In this document: piece by piece, positions 13,676 through 16,803 of the stretch
Position numbering within the stretch: the stretch's first letter is position 1
How the letters are laid out: every line of letters starts with the position of its first letter
Assembly (NCBI GenBank): GCA_023440865.1
Contig: JAEXRM010000106.1
Coordinates: 1-16,803, forward strand
Length of the DNA stretch: 16,803 nucleotides
Origin: Bacillota bacterium
GTDB lineage: Bacteria > Bacillota > Clostridia > DSM-8532
Reading direction: 5' to 3'
Made by a program: the position numbers and the translations under genes
Notes under the pieces: model-generated
Databases searched by the model: none
Seen by the model: the letters and a program-made list of their open reading frames with translations, nothing else
Told to the model about the DNA's origin: nothing

Positions 13676-15361
13676 TTCCCGCTCGAAGGTCACGGTCACA
13701 TAGCTTGGCCGCGAGGTGATCTGCCCGCGCTTCGACAGCACATAGATGCGGTACTGCCCGCCGGCTGCGAACAGCGACCGGTCGAGCGCGAACTGGGTAT
13801 CCTGCACGGATGTCTGCGTCACCAGCGTGCTCCACGTGGTGACGTCCTTGACCTCGATCGCGTACCCGTCGGCCTCGGGTACCGCATCCCACCGCACCGT
13901 GAGGTCGGAAAGCGGCAGCAGGGCGACATCGGTGGGCGCGGAAATGGTGGGCGGCGCCAGGTCCTCGATGCGAATGTCCACATATCCCGGTGCGGTTTCC
14001 TCCGAGCCGCGCGCACTAAGCACGAACAGCCGGTACTGGCCGCCGCTGCGGAACAGCGACGCATCCAGTGTCACCGCCGTGTCCCTGATGTCGCGCCGCA
14101 GATAGATCTGCTGCCACGAGGCGGTGTCGGTGACGGCGACCGCATACGTTTCCGCCCAGCCGCTGGAGGTCCAGGTCAGTTCGATGCTGCCGGAAGGGCG
14201 CAGCGAATCGTGCTTGGGCGTGAGGATCTCCGGCGGAACCGGTCGCTGTGCATCGATGCCGAGCGCGTCGGCCAGCCATGCGGAGAACCGCAACGGATCG
14301 GAACGCGTGGCTGAGGCATATGCATTGCGGTTGGCCAGCAGCACCAGAACCAGAAACAGCAGCACGATGCCTGCAGGGACGCCGAATGCCTTCGCGAGCC
14401 ATGTGCGACGGGTAGAATGAGCAATCTGGGCGAGCTGGGTGGATCGCGTGAGCCGAGAGAACAGAGTGAGGCGCGGGAACCGGCCACTCGTGCGGCTGAT
14501 GGCTTCAGGGTGGTCCTTTGGCGGAAAGGCCGGCAATGCGGATTCCACAGCGTCAGTCGCTGATGCGGGCAGCTCGGACTCAGATGAGCCGGACTCAGAT
14601 GAGCCGGACTTGGATGAGCCGGACTTGGATGATGCAGACGCCGGCGATTCGACTTCTGTCTCAGAGCCTGCAAGATCAGCCCATTCCAGCGGATTGTCAA
14701 GGGCCGCCTGTTCCGTCGGATTGACAAGGGCCGCCTGTTCCGTCGGATTATCCAAGACCGCCCGTTCAGCATGGGCGAGGGCCGCCTGCTCCGCCAGCAC
14801 CAGCGCGGTGAACCGCGCCTTGTTCTTGAGCAGATAGAGCACGTCCTTCAAGGCCTTGTACAGGGCGTCGCACTCATCCTGGCCGATGCGGGCGATCCAA
14901 CCGGCGACGGCGTCGTCGATGAGATGGTCGGCATATCCCAGGAAATCATCGGACCGGAGCACCTGCAGCAGCCCGTATTTGAGCAGCATGCGCCGGTCCT
15001 CGTCCGCGCATGCCTCCCGCGTGTACTCCACAATCGCATTGATGATGACCAGATGACGCGGGGAGGAGATGCCGTTGATCCAGTTGATGAAGTTGTTTTC
15101 CTTCACGAGGCAGTCGAAACCGGGTTCGTTTGCACCTGGATCGGCCTGCAGGCTGAGTGCGGGCAAGTCCGAATAGGAAAAACCGTGCTTCCCGCGGCGG
15201 CGGTTGATGTCGTTGAGACGTTGCGCGTGCTCCGCCTGGCCGATTTTCCGACCCTCCGCGACATACGGCAGCACCTTGCGGAACAGCAGCGTGTAGACCT
15301 GGCTTGTGAGTGCCTTGCGTTGCAGCTGGCTCACCTGGCTCATCTGATTCTTCTGGCTCAT
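13664..15361 (-). CDS. Type II membrane protein with helical cytoplasmic domain and two 94-residue FN3-like domains
   Basis: 565 residues on the minus strand. ATG 15361 follows AGGTGA at five bases, and that site overlaps the stop of the upstream gene (15367-15369), so the pair is coupled; the frame is open further upstream but only inside that gene. Residues 1 to about 195 form an all-helical, Cys-poor domain I cannot assign (contains FSYSDLPALSLQ, ENNFINWINGISSPRHLVII, EYTREACADEDRRMLLKYGL). A repetitive linker follows (about 197-262): nine-residue TEQAALVNP-like units, then Ser/Lys/Glu-rich SSKSG/SSESG units. A basic segment precedes the only membrane span (about 327-344, GVPAGIVLLFLVLVLLANRN), putting the N-terminus inside. 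Outside lie two FN3-like domains, 377-470 and 471-565, with Trp at 21, Tyr at 30 and Trp at 40 of each and GGQYR at 64-68. No catalytic motif. Function unknown; a surface receptor or scaffold is the simplest guess. Confidence 0.82.
   Translation of the reverse strand: MSQKNQMSQVSQLQRKALTSQVYTLLFRKVLPYVAEGRKIGQAEHAQRLNDINRRRGKHGFSYSDLPALSLQADPGANEPGFDCLVKENNFINWINGISSPRHLVIINAIVEYTREACADEDRRMLLKYGLLQVLRSDDFLGYADHLIDDAVAGWIARIGQDECDALYKALKDVLYLLKNKARFTALVLAEQAALAHAERAVLDNPTEQAALVNPTEQAALDNPLEWADLAGSETEVESPASASSKSGSSKSGSSESGSSESELPASATDAVESALPAFPPKDHPEAISRTSGRFPRLTLFSRLTRSTQLAQIAHSTRRTWLAKAFGVPAGIVLLFLVLVLLANRNAYASATRSDPLRFSAWLADALGIDAQRPVPPEILTPKHDSLRPSGSIELTWTSSGWAETYAVAVTDTASWQQIYLRRDIRDTAVTLDASLFRSGGQYRLFVLSARGSEETAPGYVDIRIEDLAPPTISAPTDVALLPLSDLTVRWDAVPEADGYAIEVKDVTTWSTLVTQTSVQDTQFALDRSLFAAGGQYRIYVLSKRGQITSRPSYVTVTFEREPAK
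14576..14635 (-). repeat. Four 15-bp units encoding Ser-rich pentapeptides
   Basis: On the plus strand, two copies of GGACTCAGATGAGCC are followed by GGACTTGGATGAGCC and a diverged fourth. On the coding strand they give S-(K/E)-S-G-S pentapeptides within the cytoplasmic linker of the FN3-like protein. Confidence 0.85.
14693..14773 (-). repeat. Three 27-bp units encoding a nine-residue repeat
   Basis: Units 14693-14719 and 14720-14746 differ at one base; 14747-14773 is a diverged third. They encode (T)EQAAL(V/D)NP-type units in the cytoplasmic linker, continuing a weaker Ala/Glu-rich pattern into the preceding helical domain, which suggests coiled-coil or helical extension. Confidence 0.8.
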
Positions 15362-15366
15362 GCCGC

Positions 15367-16803
15367 TCACCTGCCCATGCGGATGTCGGTGATCGCGGGC
15401 GTGGACTCGCCGGATCCCGCCATCGCGGAGACATAGATGCGATAGGTGCCGCCTGGGGTGAACAACGATGCGTCGAACCGGTAGACGGTATCGGTGACGC
15501 CGGCCTGTGTGCTGCGGACTTCCCAGGTCACCGTGTCGGTGAGCGTCACGCGATACTGCTCCGCACCGGGAACCGCGTGCCACGCAACATCCACATCCCC
15601 CACGGGCAGCTCCGCCGCGTTCAGCGGCGCGGTCATGCGCGGCTGGGACAGCGGTTCCATCGACACATCGGCCATGCCGGGCGCGGACTCGACAACGCCG
15701 CGGACGGCATGCACGTAGATGCGGTACTGCCCGCCGCGGGAGAGGTGCGCCGCTTCCACGAAGCAGGCCGGTTCCGTCAGGTTTTCGATCTGCAGCACGG
15801 GCTGCCAGGAGAGGGTGTCTGTCATGACCAGCTTGTAGTGATCGGCGCCGGGAACCGGGTTCCAGGCAATTCCGAACTGTTCGACCGGCAATGTCGCACC
15901 GGCGGCCGGTTGAGTCAGAACAGGCGCCTCGAGCGGCTCTACGGTGAAGTCCCCATACACGGGAGCCGACTCGTTCACACCGACGCAGGCGAACACGAAG
16001 ACGCGGCAGGCGGTGCCGGGTTGCAGCAGTGCGGCATCAAGCGTGAAGGACGATCCTTCGATGCCGCGCTTCTCCAGGACAACCTCGCCTGAATCCGGCC
16101 GGGTGAGGGCCACATGGTAGGAAGTCGCCATGAGGACCGGATCCCAGGCCACGGTCACGTCCTCCAGCCCGACAACCGCCCCGGGGGCGGGGGTGATCAG
16201 CCGGGGAGAAGACAGCCGCTGCGTGTGGATGTCCACATGGGCGGGCGCGCCATCCTGACCGTCGGCCGTCGGATGGACGTACAGCCGGTATTGCCCGCCG
16301 ATGGCGAGCCGGGAAGCCTCGAGCAGGCACCGGGTCTCCCTGAGGTGTTTCCGGTCGAGGACCGTCTTCCACGAGACGGTGTCCTTGACCACCACATGAT
16401 ACTGGGAGATGCCGGGAACCGGCTCCCACACGATGGAGACGTCGGCAAGATCCAGCGATGCGCCGTTTTCCGGGGCCGTGATGGCCGGAAGCGGCAGGCC
16501 GCGGACCGAGAAATCGACTCGGGACGGCTCGGATGCCCCGGTACCTGAATAAGCCTGCACCGACAGGCTGAAAGCGCCGCCGTGATAGAGGATGCCGGGT
16601 GGCAGGGTTATCCGCGCGCGTCGGATGTCAACGCGGTCATAGACGCGTCGCCAGCGGATGGTATCCGTGAGGATGACATGGTACCGGTCCGCGTTCGGGG
16701 ACGCATCCCAGGAAAAGGTGCGATCGTCGATGTCGATGGTGGTTTCGGGCAGGGGGGAACGGATGGCGGGCGCCGCTGTCATGGGGGGGGCGGAGGGCGT
16801 TGC
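15367..16803 (-). CDS. Protein with five tandem 94-residue FN3-like domains (5' end outside window)
   Basis: The frame is open to the right edge. The Met at 16782 has no ribosome-binding site and sits in a Pro/Ala-rich run that continues off the edge, so the gene starts beyond the window. Five FN3-like beta-sandwich domains follow without gaps: 16489-16770, 16207-16488, 15925-16206, 15643-15924 and 15370-15642, of 94, 94, 94, 94 and 91 residues. Each has Trp at position 21 and Tyr at 30; four of five have Trp at 40 within a D-T-x-(S/T/R)-W motif; most have GG(Q/T/A)(Y/F)R-like strand residues near 64-68. The third domain (15925-16206) is degenerate, with Gly at 40. No membrane span, catalytic motif or anchor is visible in this part. 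The stop lies five bases before the ATG of the next gene, which carries two more copies of the same domain. A surface adhesion or ligand-binding array is inferred; function unknown. Confidence 0.85.
   Translation of the reverse strand, partial: ATPSAPPMTAAPAIRSPLPETTIDIDDRTFSWDASPNADRYHVILTDTIRWRRVYDRVDIRRARITLPPGILYHGGAFSLSVQAYSGTGASEPSRVDFSVRGLPLPAITAPENGASLDLADVSIVWEPVPGISQYHVVVKDTVSWKTVLDRKHLRETRCLLEASRLAIGGQYRLYVHPTADGQDGAPAHVDIHTQRLSSPRLITPAPGAVVGLEDVTVAWDPVLMATSYHVALTRPDSGEVVLEKRGIEGSSFTLDAALLQPGTACRVFVFACVGVNESAPVYGDFTVEPLEAPVLTQPAAGATLPVEQFGIAWNPVPGADHYKLVMTDTLSWQPVLQIENLTEPACFVEAAHLSRGGQYRIYVHAVRGVVESAPGMADVSMEPLSQPRMTAPLNAAELPVGDVDVAWHAVPGAEQYRVTLTDTVTWEVRSTQAGVTDTVYRFDASLFTPGGTYRIYVSAMAGSGESTPAITDIRMGR

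Overview
The window (about 60% GC by eye) looks like chromosomal DNA of a high-GC Bacillota, probably a Clostridia-type anaerobe. Support comes from SLH domains, a copper-amine-oxidase-N-like 'stalk' domain, a VanZ-like membrane protein, an immune-inhibitor-A type M6 protease, Bacillota-type Shine-Dalgarno sites (GGAGG/AGGGAGG), and a Ser/Thr kinase opening with a CxxC...CxxC zinc ribbon as in many clostridial kinases. I saw no tRNA, rRNA, CRISPR array, transposase or phage gene. Genus cannot be fixed from sequence alone.

Layout. (1) 1-2923, plus strand: the tail of a protein resembling the C-terminus of HPr-kinase-like proteins of lasso/RiPP clusters, an S24/S26-type (signal-peptidase-like) protein, a possible 39-residue Cys-repeat peptide ORF, and an ABC exporter with fused membrane and ATPase domains. 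This reads as the right half of a peptide maturation/export operon whose left half lies outside the window. (2) 2944-4935, minus strand: a large lipoprotein of unknown function. (3) 5108-7946, plus strand: a VanZ-like protein from a possibly leaderless promoter, an SLH-domain protein with no visible export signal (probably 5'-truncated), and a secreted stalk-domain plus NPCBM-like protein. (4) 7947-8197: two strong hairpins, one a 21+21 near-perfect palindrome. (5) 8198-10870: a secreted M6 metalloprotease. (6) 10871-11204: intergenic, with a roughly 100-nt interrupted hairpin and a candidate promoter. (7) 11205-13631: a transmembrane Ser/Thr kinase with an extracellular leucine-rich-repeat sensor. 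(8) 13664-16803, minus strand, convergent with the kinase: two coupled genes carrying seven copies of a 94-residue FN3-like domain in strict register.

Shared themes. Most products act at or outside the envelope: peptide export, lipoprotein, S-layer-type anchoring, secreted protease, a surface-sensing kinase and surface beta-sandwich arrays. In-frame minisatellites recur in unrelated linkers: 27 bp in the ABC transporter, 18 bp in the kinase, 15 and 27 bp in the FN3 protein, and 30 bp in the putative small peptide. The best candidates for something undescribed are the 94-residue-domain membrane proteins facing an LRR kinase, the Cys-repeat micro-ORF in the peptide-export operon, and the two structured intergenic regions.
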